Assembly (NCBI RefSeq): GCF_001435585.1
Contig: NZ_AZEC01000012.1
Location: 1 to 64,000 of the forward strand
Source of the DNA: Schleiferilactobacillus perolens DSM 12744
GTDB lineage: Bacteria > Bacillota > Bacilli > Lactobacillales > Lactobacillaceae
Direction of reading: 5' to 3'
DNA: 64,000 nt
Below the pieces are notes generated by a model, which was given only the letters and a program-made list of their open reading frames with translations, did no database searches and had not been told where the DNA came from. Shown one piece after another: positions 8,875 to 17,818 of this stretch. Each line of letters begins with the position of its first letter. The first letter of the stretch is position 1. A program made the position numbers and the translations under genes.

Positions 8875-9645
8875 TCAGTTTTTGTTGTACTCTCGAGCAA
8901 TTTTTTCAAGCAAGAATAACGCAGGCAATTGCGACGTAATCTCAGTTTCCTTCTCTGGATCGCGCAGGCTTTTTTGGACGGTCTCTCGGGTGATGTTGTA
9001 AGGGATATTAATATCCGCCATGCGGGCAATTGTTGAGGCGTCGGAGTTGCAGATGGAAACAATGGTTGTGCGGCTTTCTCGGATGTGACCTAAATACTCA
9101 ATAATCTCTTTGGTTTCACCACTAATCGACATCACAACGAAACAGGCCTTTTCCAAAAGGTCGGCGGAAAACATATTGGCCGGATAATTGGACGGGTCTG
9201 AAATTTTCAATGCGGGAATGGATAAGTTGGCAAAATAGAGCGATCCATATTGCGCAATCGTTTCAGAGGTCCCCGCACCAAGGAAAAGAACGATCTCCTT
9301 TGTCCGCAGTATTTGAACGACTTTGTTGACTGCATCTGTCGTTGAAGTATTCCGCGTTGACGAAAGAAACTCCGAGTATTCGTCAATGTGGTTATCAATT
9401 TCTGATTTGACGTTCTCCCTTTCCAAATATAATTTAAGCCGGACCTTAAACTCACCGTAGCCAGAACAGCTGAACTTTTTGCAGAAGCGTAGAATTGACG
9501 CGGTACTGGTGTGCGTTTTTGACGCCAGCGTCCGAATTGGGAGATAAGGAATAAGCGCGAGATGATTAGTCACATACCCTAGTATCTCCAGATCTAGGGG
9601 GCCCAGTTGAGGGGTAGAGTCTAAGAATAGCATTTTTTCCTCCAT
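8875..9645 (-). CDS. MurR/RpiR-family regulator
   Basis: A 256-residue regulator with an N-terminal RpiR helix-turn-helix (about 1-77, with SKTHTSTASILRFCKKF) and a C-terminal SIS sugar-phosphate-binding domain (VLFLGAGTSE, then MSISGETKEIIEYL). It is divergent from the phospho-beta-glucosidase and PTS IIC genes at 9789-12521 and presumably senses a phosphorylated sugar from that pathway. Inverted repeats in the shared intergenic region are candidate operators. Confidence 0.85.
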   Translation of the reverse strand: MEEKMLFLDSTPQLGPLDLEILGYVTNHLALIPYLPIRTLASKTHTSTASILRFCKKFSCSGYGEFKVRLKLYLERENVKSEIDNHIDEYSEFLSSTRNTSTTDAVNKVVQILRTKEIVLFLGAGTSETIAQYGSLYFANLSIPALKISDPSNYPANMFSADLLEKACFVVMSISGETKEIIEYLGHIRESRTTIVSICNSDASTIARMADINIPYNITRETVQKSLRDPEKETEITSQLPALFLLEKIAREYNKN

Positions 9646-9649
9646 TTTT

Positions 9650-9704
9650 TGTCACGGTGTGTTTTATTGTTGACACACGGAACAAGGAACAATGACATGT
9701 GACA
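9650..9704. promoter_or_regulatory. Nested inverted repeats upstream of the GH1 gene
   Basis: TGTCAC (9650-9655) pairs with GTGACA (9699-9704), and GTGTGT (9657-9662) with GTGTGT's complement ACACAC (9673-9678). A TTGACA at 9670-9675 could be a -35 box, though no convincing -10 follows. Candidate binding region for the divergent RpiR regulator. Confidence 0.35.
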
Positions 9705-9788
9705 GAAACCCGAAAACGGCTAGACTTGTTCGCGCTTACATTATATTGTTATGTTGTATTCAAGTCAATGAGGAGGTTGGTCACGACA

Positions 9789-11189
9789 ATGACAATGATG
9801 AAGTTTCCAAAAGACTTTTGGTGGGGAGCAGCGACCAGCGTGACGCAATCTGAAGGAACAGTGCCGGGAGATGGCAAAGGCGACAACATTTGGGACTATT
9901 CTTCCCGGGTATTCAATAATCGGTTTTATGATGGCGTGACAACGCAAGATACGTCACGATTCTACGCAGAATACCAGGATGATATTCAAAGAATGCAAGG
10001 CATCGGACTAAATTCACTGCGCACATCAATCTCGTGGTCGCGATTGATTCCAGATGCCTCTGGTCATGTTAATGCGACAGCTGTTCAGTTTTATCGTGAT
10101 GTCTTTGCGAGAATGAGAGATGCGGGTGTTAAGCCCTTTGTCAATTTGTTTCATTTCGATTTGCCGATGTATCTACAAGAACAGGGTGGGTGGGAAAACA
10201 AGGACACCATCGCGGCCTATCGACGGTATGCAGAAGTTTGCTTTGAACAGTTTGGTGATTTGGTCGACACTTGGTTCACCTTTAACGAACCGATGATTCC
10301 CGCTGAAGCAGGCTATTTACATGATCGTCATTATCCGTTTGTCGTCGATTTTCGGCGTGCCGCACAGGTTTTGCACAATATTGTGGTCGCACACTGTGAA
10401 GCAATTAGTGCTTTTCGCCAAACACATTTGCCAACCAACATTGGCATTATTATGGATGTCATCCCGGTGTATCCGCGCAGTCAGAATCCGGCAGATTTGA
10501 AAGCAGCCCACATGGCGGATTTGTTCTATACACGTTCACTTAATGAAGTGATTCTCAAAGGGAGTTATCCAGAAGAACTTGTCAGTATCTTGAAACAATA
10601 TGATCAGTTGCCTGCGGAAATCACTGCGGGCGAACTTGATCTGATTCGAAATACCAAAATTGACTTGTTGGGGATTAATTACTACCGCCCGCGGCGAGTT
10701 AAAACACGGGATTCAGAACCAAATCGTCACGGCATTTTTTCTCCAGAATGGTTCTTTGATGCTTACGAAATGCCTGGTCGGAGAATGAACACTTCTCGGG
10801 GAATTGAGATTTATCCCGAAGCAATTTATGACATCGCTAAGAAAATTGATAACGAGTACCCAGATATTCCGTGGTTTGTGTCCGAGAACGGTATCGGTAT
10901 TCAAAACGAAGAGCAATTCATTCAAGATGGTATGGTGCAAGATGATTATCGAATCGATTTTCTGAAGGAGCATCTGTATTATCTCCACAAAGCAATTCAA
11001 GAGGGTAGTCACTGTCTGGGCTATCACATGTGGACATTTGTGGATTGCTGGTCTTGGATGAATGCATACAAAAATCGGTATGGATTTTACCGGCTGGATC
11101 TTGACACTGGGGAGAAATCAGTCAAGAAGTCCGGTATTTGGTTCCACCAATTGATTGAAGATAACGGTTTTGAATATTCCAAAGAATGA
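9789..11189 (+). CDS. GH1 6-phospho-beta-glucosidase
   Basis: Cytoplasmic GH1 enzyme, 466 residues, hydrolysing a phosphorylated beta-glucoside delivered by a PTS. The acid/base Glu167 lies in TFNEP and the nucleophile Glu366 in VSENG. The C-terminal SWMNAYKNRYG segment resembles the phosphate-recognition loop of phospho-beta-glycosidases, which supports a 6-phosphate substrate. ATG 9789 lies 12 bases after AGGAGG; two more in-frame ATGs follow within ten bases. It is co-directional with a PTS IIC gene 15 bases downstream. The exact aglycone preference is unknown. Confidence 0.87.
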   Translation: MTMMKFPKDFWWGAATSVTQSEGTVPGDGKGDNIWDYSSRVFNNRFYDGVTTQDTSRFYAEYQDDIQRMQGIGLNSLRTSISWSRLIPDASGHVNATAVQFYRDVFARMRDAGVKPFVNLFHFDLPMYLQEQGGWENKDTIAAYRRYAEVCFEQFGDLVDTWFTFNEPMIPAEAGYLHDRHYPFVVDFRRAAQVLHNIVVAHCEAISAFRQTHLPTNIGIIMDVIPVYPRSQNPADLKAAHMADLFYTRSLNEVILKGSYPEELVSILKQYDQLPAEITAGELDLIRNTKIDLLGINYYRPRRVKTRDSEPNRHGIFSPEWFFDAYEMPGRRMNTSRGIEIYPEAIYDIAKKIDNEYPDIPWFVSENGIGIQNEEQFIQDGMVQDDYRIDFLKEHLYYLHKAIQEGSHCLGYHMWTFVDCWSWMNAYKNRYGFYRLDLDTGEKSVKKSGIWFHQLIEDNGFEYSKE

Positions 11190-11204
11190 TGAGGAGGAAG
11201 CATC

Positions 11205-12521
11205 ATGCTGCATCTTTTCGATATGCTGTCAGCTAAATTATTGCCGATAGCGAATAAGATTGGGAGCCAGCGTCATCTACAAGCGATTCGGAATGGCTTG
11301 ATCTCAATTTTGCCGCTAACTATTGTGGGTTCGTTTTTCACAATTCTGTTGAATTTACCCGTGTCTGGATACTCGGATTTTATTGCCCCATATTTATCTG
11401 CTCTGGATGTCCCCTTTCGATTCACAGTTGGGCTAATGTCAGTTTACGCTGCGTACACGATCGGTGCTTACCTGGCCAGTTCTTACAAGCTAGATAAAGT
11501 CACCGGCGGTATCCTAGCAATGTTGGCCACTTTATTAATGATTGTTCCCGTAAATATCGCCAAGGGTACCGATGTGACGGGTAAGGCGGTGGAGGCAGGA
11601 CGGTATATTCCCTTAACCCCCCTTGGTTCGCAAGGCTTGTTTGGCGCAATTATCGCATCATTGGTGGCAGTTGAGGTTTATCGCTTTTGCAAGGTACACA
11701 AATTAGAAATTAAAATGCCAAATGGTGTTCCACCGGTTGTTGGTGAATCATTTGCAGCACTGTTGCCGACATTGCTTGTGGTATTACTGTTCTGGATTCC
11801 GCGTCATTTTTTCAATATTAATATCAACGCATTTCTAACGACGCTCATTTCCCCTTTGAAGGGATTTCTAACAGGTAATAACTTACTTGGCGGGATCGTC
11901 ACGCAATTCTTTATCTGTTTATTTTGGATTATGGGTATCCACGGTCATGCGGTTATGGGACCGATTATCCGTCCCTTCTGGGATCAAGCCATTTTAGAAA
12001 ATGCCGAGCTTTTCCAAAACGGCATGAGCGCATTTAAATTGCCGAATATGTTCACAGAACAATTTTTCCAGTGGTATGCCCAGATGGGTGGCACTGGCGC
12101 CACATTAGCGTTGGTCGTCCTGTTTCTTTTCTCAAAATCACAGTATTTGAAACAGCTTGGTCGTTTGTCGATTTTACCGGGAATTTTCAATATCAATGAA
12201 CCGATTATCTTCGGCGCACCGATCGTAATGAACCCGATATTGGCGATTCCCTTTGTACTGGTGCCAATCGTGAATACCATCATCATCTATGTGGTGACCG
12301 CCATTGGATGGATGCCCCGAATGATGATGAAACCGCCATTTTCGATTCCAGCACCAATCGGCGCTTTACTGACGACAAACTGGAATTGGTTTGCGTGTCT
12401 GATGGTGTTTGTCTGCTTTGCGGTGTCACTCGCCATCTACTATCCGTTCTTCCGGGCATTTGAAAAGACACAGATTGCTCAGGAAGGCAGTTTAGAGGAT
12501 CAAGCGATCGAGACAAAGTAA
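11205..12521 (+). CDS. PTS lactose/cellobiose-family IIC permease (orphan)
   Basis: Membrane permease of 438 residues with about ten hydrophobic segments, typical of lactose/N,N'-diacetylchitobiose/cellobiose IIC. The INEPIIFGAPIVMNP active-loop motif is present. AGGAGGAAG precedes the ATG. It follows the phospho-beta-glucosidase, so it likely imports a beta-glucoside. No IIA or IIB gene is adjacent; the nearest is the pair at 51389-53381, so these partners must come from elsewhere. Confidence 0.9.
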   Translation: MLHLFDMLSAKLLPIANKIGSQRHLQAIRNGLISILPLTIVGSFFTILLNLPVSGYSDFIAPYLSALDVPFRFTVGLMSVYAAYTIGAYLASSYKLDKVTGGILAMLATLLMIVPVNIAKGTDVTGKAVEAGRYIPLTPLGSQGLFGAIIASLVAVEVYRFCKVHKLEIKMPNGVPPVVGESFAALLPTLLVVLLFWIPRHFFNININAFLTTLISPLKGFLTGNNLLGGIVTQFFICLFWIMGIHGHAVMGPIIRPFWDQAILENAELFQNGMSAFKLPNMFTEQFFQWYAQMGGTGATLALVVLFLFSKSQYLKQLGRLSILPGIFNINEPIIFGAPIVMNPILAIPFVLVPIVNTIIIYVVTAIGWMPRMMMKPPFSIPAPIGALLTTNWNWFACLMVFVCFAVSLAIYYPFFRAFEKTQIAQEGSLEDQAIETK

Positions 12522-12540
12522 TGTGAAGCGCTCATACGAA

Positions 12541-12570
12541 AAAAGACATCCATTGAGGGTGTCTTTTATC
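12541..12570 (+). terminator. Terminator after the beta-glucoside operon
   Basis: AAAAGACA (12541-12548) pairs with TGTCTTTT (12560-12567) around an 11-base loop, ending in a T run. Confidence 0.75.
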
Positions 12571-12709
12571 ATGGTATTATTCAGGAAACCCGATTTAGAG
12601 ACCATATGAAGAGGCCTATCAGCGAGAGACTGGCATGACTCAATCGTGGAAAGTGGTGTGGTATACTGCAACTAATGTAGTCAATGGTGATGGGAAGGGA
12701 TGGGATACC

Positions 12710-13411
12710 GTGAAAAAAACCGGTGTACTCTATCGCGATATTGCGGATGATATTAAAAATAAAATCTTTCAAGATCGGTATGGCGTGGGCCAAATGATTC
12801 CCACCGAAAATGAATTGGTGGATGATTATGGGGTAAGCAAGATTACGGTCAGAAATGCCGTTGATATCTTAGTGTCAGAGGGCTATCTTCAGAAGAAGAG
12901 CGGTAAAGGCACATTTGTCATCAGTAATCGTCCCTTTAATCGATTATCAAAAGCCGATTCTTTTTCGGCAATGTTGGAGTACGAGGGGAATCAACTGACC
13001 AAAAAGATACTGAGCATCTCTGTGGGTGAAGAGGGCACCATCCCCCAAGAATTTGAACAAGCGCAAGGACAAATCACGCGCATTGAGCGGGTGTATTATC
13101 TCGATGACAAGCCGTTTATTCTATTTACACATTACTTACGAGTGCCAATTGAACAAGTTTCCGCCCAATTTTTGGAAAACCACTCATTGTACCAGGTTTT
13201 AAAAATTGCTGGGATCAGTGTCAAACGGTTCGACGATCAATTCACAGTTTCAGAGGTTTCGCCAAAGGCAAAAAAAGTGTTGCGAATAACTAAACCGATG
13301 GGAATGGAACGTATTCGGCGCGGCTTTGATCAGTTTGATGAGTTGGTTGAGTATTCTGAAGCGGTGTACAACACGCAAGTGCATCCTTACGAGATTCAGT
13401 ACGAAGTATAG
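12710..13411 (+). CDS. GntR-family regulator with UTRA domain
   Basis: A 233-residue HutC-subfamily GntR regulator. The winged helix-turn-helix spans about residues 5-72 (PTENELVDDYGVSKITVRNA) and a UTRA effector domain follows to the C-terminus. GTG 12710 follows AAGGGA by nine bases and gives the usual short N-terminus, whereas an upstream start would add about 25 atypical residues. A TATACT box at 12662-12667 may be its -10. It precedes the second IIC and the amino-sugar-acid genes and is the best candidate for their regulator. Confidence 0.85.
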   Translation: MKKTGVLYRDIADDIKNKIFQDRYGVGQMIPTENELVDDYGVSKITVRNAVDILVSEGYLQKKSGKGTFVISNRPFNRLSKADSFSAMLEYEGNQLTKKILSISVGEEGTIPQEFEQAQGQITRIERVYYLDDKPFILFTHYLRVPIEQVSAQFLENHSLYQVLKIAGISVKRFDDQFTVSEVSPKAKKVLRITKPMGMERIRRGFDQFDELVEYSEAVYNTQVHPYEIQYEV

Positions 13412-13432
13412 GCAATGTTTGCTGTATGAGAT

Positions 13433-13443
13433 TATAATGTTAT
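13433..13443 (+). promoter_or_regulatory. TATAATGTTAT element
   Basis: A TATAAT box within TATAATGTTAT, 26 bases before the small-gene start. The ten-mer ATAATGTTAT recurs at 13900-13909 before the next gene, so it may be a shared -10 or operator element. No good -35 is visible. Confidence 0.35.
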
Positions 13444-13468
13444 CTTCTCCTTGGAAGGGGCGAGTTAT

Positions 13469-13735
13469 ATGATGGTGTTTTGGATGTTTGTGTTTATCGT
13501 GGGGAGTGTTTTTCTGGTTGAGAAGAACAAATTGCCGGCGTTTATTTATCGATTGTCCGGGTTTCAAACGATTATTTTAGCAATTGTGACCATTGTAGCC
13601 AGTGTACTGCTCACGGGCTTATGGCCGATTAAGTATGTCGTGGTCCCGGCCGTCACCATTTTTGTCTCACTGATCATCATGCACAAGTACAGCCGCATTA
13701 AAATGCTCCACCCGCAGGGAAGAAAGAATCAATAA
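13469..13735 (+). CDS. Small membrane protein of 88 residues (paralogue A)
   Basis: An 88-residue protein with three hydrophobic segments (about 2-17, 33-52 and 55-72) and a basic tail. ATG 13469 follows AAGGGG by eight bases. It has the same length as the protein at 15264-15530 and shares aligned elements: MMV at the start, SVLLT near residue 45, VSL near 67 and H(K/R)Y near 73. The pair brackets the IIC gene between them. Function unknown; a role alongside the permease is inference. Confidence 0.65.
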   Translation: MMVFWMFVFIVGSVFLVEKNKLPAFIYRLSGFQTIILAIVTIVASVLLTGLWPIKYVVVPAVTIFVSLIIMHKYSRIKMLHPQGRKNQ

Positions 13736-13898
13736 GCAACGATATTGGCATGGTGGTAGGGCAACGATGGGCGGTGTTCGTAGAGCAGAATATGTAGAAT
13801 TGCAGTCAGAACGACTGATTAAAGACGGTTAAACAATCATCATGGGGCCAGACAAATGCATCTTGGAGACTCAAAACTTTTTGTTGCGCGACAAACAT

Positions 13899-13913
13899 CA
13901 TAATGTTATTATG
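13899..13913. promoter_or_regulatory. Perfect palindrome before the second IIC gene
   Basis: CATAAT-GTT-ATTATG is a perfect palindrome with a three-base centre, 31 bases before the IIC start. It is a candidate operator for the GntR regulator at 12710. Confidence 0.45.
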
Positions 13914-13943
13914 TTTACGACAACACAAGGAGGCGTTTTCATT

Positions 13944-15257
13944 ATGGACAAGCTTATTGCCTGGCTCGATGCCAAGCTGCTGCCGATTGCCAATAAAATG
14001 GGTAATCAACGGCATATGACTGCGATTCGTAAAGGGATTATCGGGACCTTACCCTTGACGATCGTCGGGTCGTTCTTCACGATTTTGAATAATATTCCGA
14101 TTCCTTCCGTTGCGGCGGCCATGGCCCCGTACAAAGAGGTTCTTGATATTCCTTTCCGTTTCACTGTGGGTATGTTGGCATTATATGCTGTATTCGGTAT
14201 TGCGTTTTCGTTGGCCCAAAGTTACAAAATGGATGGCTTAACCTCGGGGTTGCTGGCCACCATGGCGTTTCTGGTTTCGACAGCTGCTCCGATTCATGTG
14301 CTGAAGGGCGTGAAGAACGTCATTGAACCCGGGCGGTATTTGAACATTGCCAACTTGGGCGCCTCGTCGTTATTTGCTTCTATCGTGACGGCCATTGTCA
14401 CGGTGGAAATATTCCGTTTCTTGAAGGAAAAGAACATCACGATCAAGATGCCGGCGGGTGTACCGCCAGAAGTTTCCAATTCGTTTGTGGCACTGTTTCC
14501 TGCAGCAGCCGTGTTGATCGTGTTCTGGGTGATTCGGCACATCTTGAACTTCAACATTGCCACATTCTTGAGCACCGTCTTGATGCCGTTGAAGGGCATT
14601 CTGGTCGGCAACTCATTACCGGGCGGCTTACTGACGATCTTCTTGATCTGTGCGTTTTGGACCATGGGGATTCACGGAGCTGCGATCATGGACCCGTTAA
14701 TTCGCCCGTTCTGGGAAGTATCGATTGCGACTAACATGGCCGAATTCACAGCCGGTACCAGTGCCCATCATCTGTCCACAATCTTCACTGAACAGTTCTT
14801 GCAATGGTTCGTCTGGATCGGCGGGGCTGGCGGTACATTAGCCTTGGTCGTCTTGTTCATGTTTTCTAAGTCCAAATATTTGAAAGAACTCGGTAAATTG
14901 GCTTTTCTACCGGGACTATTCAACATCAATGAACCAATTATGTTCGGTGCACCTGTCGTCATGAACCCTATTTTGGCCATTCCGTTTATCATCGCGCCGT
15001 TAATCACAGCCACGATTGCTTATATTGGGACTGTGTCTGGGTTGATTCCCATGATGATGGCTCGTCTGCCATTCACTGTCCCGGGCCCCATTGGTGCCTG
15101 GATCAGTACAAACTGGAGTGTTTGGGCATTGCTGCTGGGCATTCTCAACTTTATTATTGATTTGGCTATTTACTATCCATTCTTCAAGGCCTTTGAACGG
15201 CAACAACTGGATAAGGAAGCAGCCGATCTTGCGGCATTAGCAGAAAAGGAGTCGTGA
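13944..15257 (+). CDS. PTS lactose/cellobiose-family IIC permease (orphan)
   Basis: A 437-residue IIC permease closely similar to the one at 11205 (shared KLLPIANK, LTIVGSFFTIL and INEPIMFGAPVV segments). ATG 13944 follows AAGGAGG by ten bases; a longer in-frame reading from 13842 would run through the palindrome region and is unlikely. It is followed by an 88-residue membrane protein and by amidohydrolase, ammonia-lyase, aldolase and kinase genes, so it probably imports an amino-sugar derivative. No IIA or IIB gene is adjacent. Confidence 0.88.
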   Translation: MDKLIAWLDAKLLPIANKMGNQRHMTAIRKGIIGTLPLTIVGSFFTILNNIPIPSVAAAMAPYKEVLDIPFRFTVGMLALYAVFGIAFSLAQSYKMDGLTSGLLATMAFLVSTAAPIHVLKGVKNVIEPGRYLNIANLGASSLFASIVTAIVTVEIFRFLKEKNITIKMPAGVPPEVSNSFVALFPAAAVLIVFWVIRHILNFNIATFLSTVLMPLKGILVGNSLPGGLLTIFLICAFWTMGIHGAAIMDPLIRPFWEVSIATNMAEFTAGTSAHHLSTIFTEQFLQWFVWIGGAGGTLALVVLFMFSKSKYLKELGKLAFLPGLFNINEPIMFGAPVVMNPILAIPFIIAPLITATIAYIGTVSGLIPMMMARLPFTVPGPIGAWISTNWSVWALLLGILNFIIDLAIYYPFFKAFERQQLDKEAADLAALAEKES

Positions 15258-15263
15258 GTTCTG

Positions 15264-15530
15264 ATGATGGTATTACTGGGATTCTTCATACCGGTGATCG
15301 CAATCTTTGCTTTGACAGAGTTTGCGCCGGTGGCGCATTGGATTGATGGCCGCAAGCCATGGCAACTCATCTTTGGCGGCAGCGGCGTGATTTTACTGAG
15401 CGTGCTGCTCACGTTTGGCTTCAAACAGGCGGCGCCATTGGTGATTTTTGTATCACTCGCCGTCGCCAGTGCCATCGCCCATCGTTATCGCGTGAGCTTT
15501 GCTAAACTGGAAAAGGGCCGCAAGTTTTAA
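15264..15530 (+). CDS. Small membrane protein of 88 residues (paralogue B)
   Basis: An 88-residue protein with three predicted membrane segments and a basic C-terminus. It starts six bases after the IIC stop, with AAAGGAG overlapping the end of that gene, so it is likely co-translated. It is a distant paralogue of the protein at 13469. Function unknown. Confidence 0.65.
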   Translation: MMVLLGFFIPVIAIFALTEFAPVAHWIDGRKPWQLIFGGSGVILLSVLLTFGFKQAAPLVIFVSLAVASAIAHRYRVSFAKLEKGRKF

Positions 15531-15591
15531 CGGCATTAGGCTTTTGGGATAAAGCGCAGTTTCAAAAACAAACAACGGAGGAACGTTAACA

Positions 15592-16710
15592 TTGCAAGCA
15601 CAATTACTGATCAAAAACGGTTTAAAAGTCACTGGCGAACCCATCGAAGTCGCCGTCGGCAATGGTCAAATCTTGGCGGTGGACACTGAATTACACGGTG
15701 TTGAGGCCGCGCAAACCATCGATTTGCACCGGAATAGTTATGTGTCAGCGGGCTGGATCGATGATCACACCCACTGTTACGAGAAACTGACCCTTTACTA
15801 TGACGATCCCGATGAAGATGGGTACAAAACCGGGGTGACGACGGTCATTGATGCCGGCTCTACAGGGGCGGACAACATCCGTGACTTTTATCAAATCACC
15901 CGAGCTAAGAAAACCAATGTCTTTGCGATGTTGAACATTGCGAAGACTGGGATTCCGGCACAAAACGAGCTGGGTGATCTGACAAAGATTCAACCGGCTC
16001 TGATGCAGGCGGCGGTGGCTGATTTACCGGGGTTTATTGTCGGTTTGAAAGCCCGGATTTCGCACTCCGTCGTCAAAGAAAACGGCGTGATTCCGCTGCA
16101 GCGGGCCAAAGAAATTCAAGCCACTCTGGAAGATATGCCCTTGATGGTCCATGTGGGGGCCAATCCACCGGAGTTATCGGATATCTTGGCACTGATGAGT
16201 CAGGATGACATTCTGACCCATGCGTATAACGGGAAGACCAACGGCATCTTGGATGCGGACGGCAACGTCAAGACCTTTGTGTTTGCGGCATACCGGCGCG
16301 GCGTGATCTTCGACGTTGGTCATGGCACCGATAGTTGGGACTTCAAGACAGCCGCGACTGCTTTCACGGTAGGGCTGGATCCCACCTCGATCAGTACGGA
16401 CATTTATTCCCGTAACCGGATGAATGGACCGGTTTACGATATGGCGACAACATTGGATAAAATGCGCCTGATCGGCTATTCGCTGCCCACCGTGATTGAT
16501 ATGATCACCACCGCCCCGGCGGCTAATTTCCACCTGGCCGGTAAGGGACAGTTAGCGCCCGGTTTTGATGCCGACATCACTATTTTCCAAGACAAGAATG
16601 GCGCCAAGACGCTGACCGACTCCGATGGTAATCAGCGCACCACCAACCATTATCTGCAACCAGAATACGCCATTGTCGGCGGGGAGGTTTACGCTCTTGA
16701 CAAACACTAA
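15592..16710 (+). CDS. Amidohydrolase/deacetylase family metallohydrolase (EF_0837-like)
   Basis: A 372-residue amidohydrolase-superfamily enzyme. Metal-binding features include DDHTHCYEK near residue 60, a lysine in GLKARIS, and a late HAY and DVGHG region. It resembles the Enterococcus EF_0837 family, which is found together with the two families encoded downstream. The likely reaction is hydrolysis of an amide or cyclic amide on an imported sugar-acid derivative, but the substrate is unknown. The TTG start at 15592 follows GGAGGAA by eight bases and no better start exists. Its 3' end overlaps the next gene by 14 bases. Confidence 0.85.
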   Translation: MQAQLLIKNGLKVTGEPIEVAVGNGQILAVDTELHGVEAAQTIDLHRNSYVSAGWIDDHTHCYEKLTLYYDDPDEDGYKTGVTTVIDAGSTGADNIRDFYQITRAKKTNVFAMLNIAKTGIPAQNELGDLTKIQPALMQAAVADLPGFIVGLKARISHSVVKENGVIPLQRAKEIQATLEDMPLMVHVGANPPELSDILALMSQDDILTHAYNGKTNGILDADGNVKTFVFAAYRRGVIFDVGHGTDSWDFKTAATAFTVGLDPTSISTDIYSRNRMNGPVYDMATTLDKMRLIGYSLPTVIDMITTAPAANFHLAGKGQLAPGFDADITIFQDKNGAKTLTDSDGNQRTTNHYLQPEYAIVGGEVYALDKH

Positions 16711-17818
16711 TTTCGATCCGTATACGCGATTCGGTTTAAAAAAAGTAATCAATGCAGATGGTAAGATGACCATTCTTGGGGCATCGACATTGTCCGATGC
16801 CGTGGTCGCAGGGGAAAAGTTAGGCGCCCAGCGCTTCTTTGAAATCGCCGCGCTGAGTCAGGCCACTGGCCAGTACATTGCGCAGTTAACGGGTGCCGAA
16901 GCCGGGATCATCGTGAACTCTGCCTCTGCCGGCATCGTGCAATCTGTCGCTGCTTTGATTGGCCAAGGCAGCATGCACCATGTGTTTCACCCCTTTGAAC
17001 CGACGTTGAGCCGCCGTGAAATCGTTCTGCCTCTGGGCCAAGACATCAACTACGGTGCACCAGAAAGTCTGATGATCGAAATGGCCGGTGGCCAAGTGGT
17101 CCATGCCGGTTATGCCAACGAATGCACCCCGGCACAGGTGGACATGATGATCACTGAACAAACGGCGGCCGTCCTATTCGTGAAGAGCCACCATGCCGTC
17201 CAAAAGAGTATGCTCACGGCCAGCGAAGCAATCGCGGCCGCTCATGCTCGCCACGTGCCGATCATTATTGATGCGGCAGCGGAAGAAGATCTCCACGAAT
17301 ACATTACTGCCGGTGCGGATCTTGTGATTTACAGCGGTACCAAGGCTTTCTCCGGTCCGACGTCTGGCTTTGTGGTCGGCCGCCAGCAATACATTGACTG
17401 GGTCCGTATGCAGGGACAAGGCATCGGTCGGGCGATGAAGATTGGGAAAGAAAATATTCTTGGTCTAGTCGCCGCCCTGGACGAATACACGACCGTCCCG
17501 CCCAAATCCGGCGACACGATGAAACAGCAACTGACACCGCTGATCAGCCAGCTCAATGCTATTCACGGGATCACCGCCAATATCGTCCAAGACAGTGCCG
17601 GCCGGGATATTTTCCGGGCCAGCCTTAAAGTTGATCCCCAAGTGATTGCGCCGGAGAAGTTGGCGGATGCTTTACGTGACGGTAACCCAGCCATTTATGT
17701 GCGCGCTTATCGGGTGAACGAAGGGATTCTTGAAATCGATCCCCGGGCGTTGACGGAAGAAGAATTGCAGCAAATTGTGGATCAAATTCAAACCATTATC
17801 ACAAAGGAGAAAAATTGA
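16697..17818 (+). CDS. DgaE-like PLP enzyme (D-glucosaminate-6-phosphate ammonia-lyase family)
   Basis: A 373-residue SelA/aspartate-aminotransferase-fold enzyme related to EF_0838 and Salmonella DgaE, which converts D-glucosaminate-6-phosphate to 2-keto-3-deoxygluconate-6-phosphate plus ammonia. The likely PLP lysine is in YSGTKAFSGPTSG. The TTG start at 16697 lies 10 bases after GGGGAGG and begins MTNTNFDPYTRFG; it overlaps the amidohydrolase gene. An ATG further upstream would lie inside that gene with no ribosome binding site. Its stop overlaps the next ATG (TGATG). Confidence 0.83.
   Translation: MTNTNFDPYTRFGLKKVINADGKMTILGASTLSDAVVAGEKLGAQRFFEIAALSQATGQYIAQLTGAEAGIIVNSASAGIVQSVAALIGQGSMHHVFHPFEPTLSRREIVLPLGQDINYGAPESLMIEMAGGQVVHAGYANECTPAQVDMMITEQTAAVLFVKSHHAVQKSMLTASEAIAAAHARHVPIIIDAAAEEDLHEYITAGADLVIYSGTKAFSGPTSGFVVGRQQYIDWVRMQGQGIGRAMKIGKENILGLVAALDEYTTVPPKSGDTMKQQLTPLISQLNAIHGITANIVQDSAGRDIFRASLKVDPQVIAPEKLADALRDGNPAIYVRAYRVNEGILEIDPRALTEEELQQIVDQIQTIITKEKN

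Noticed and set aside
9699-9788. N-terminal extension of the GH1 protein
   Set aside because: The extra 30 residues are atypical for GH1 and the AGGAGG site lies within that stretch.
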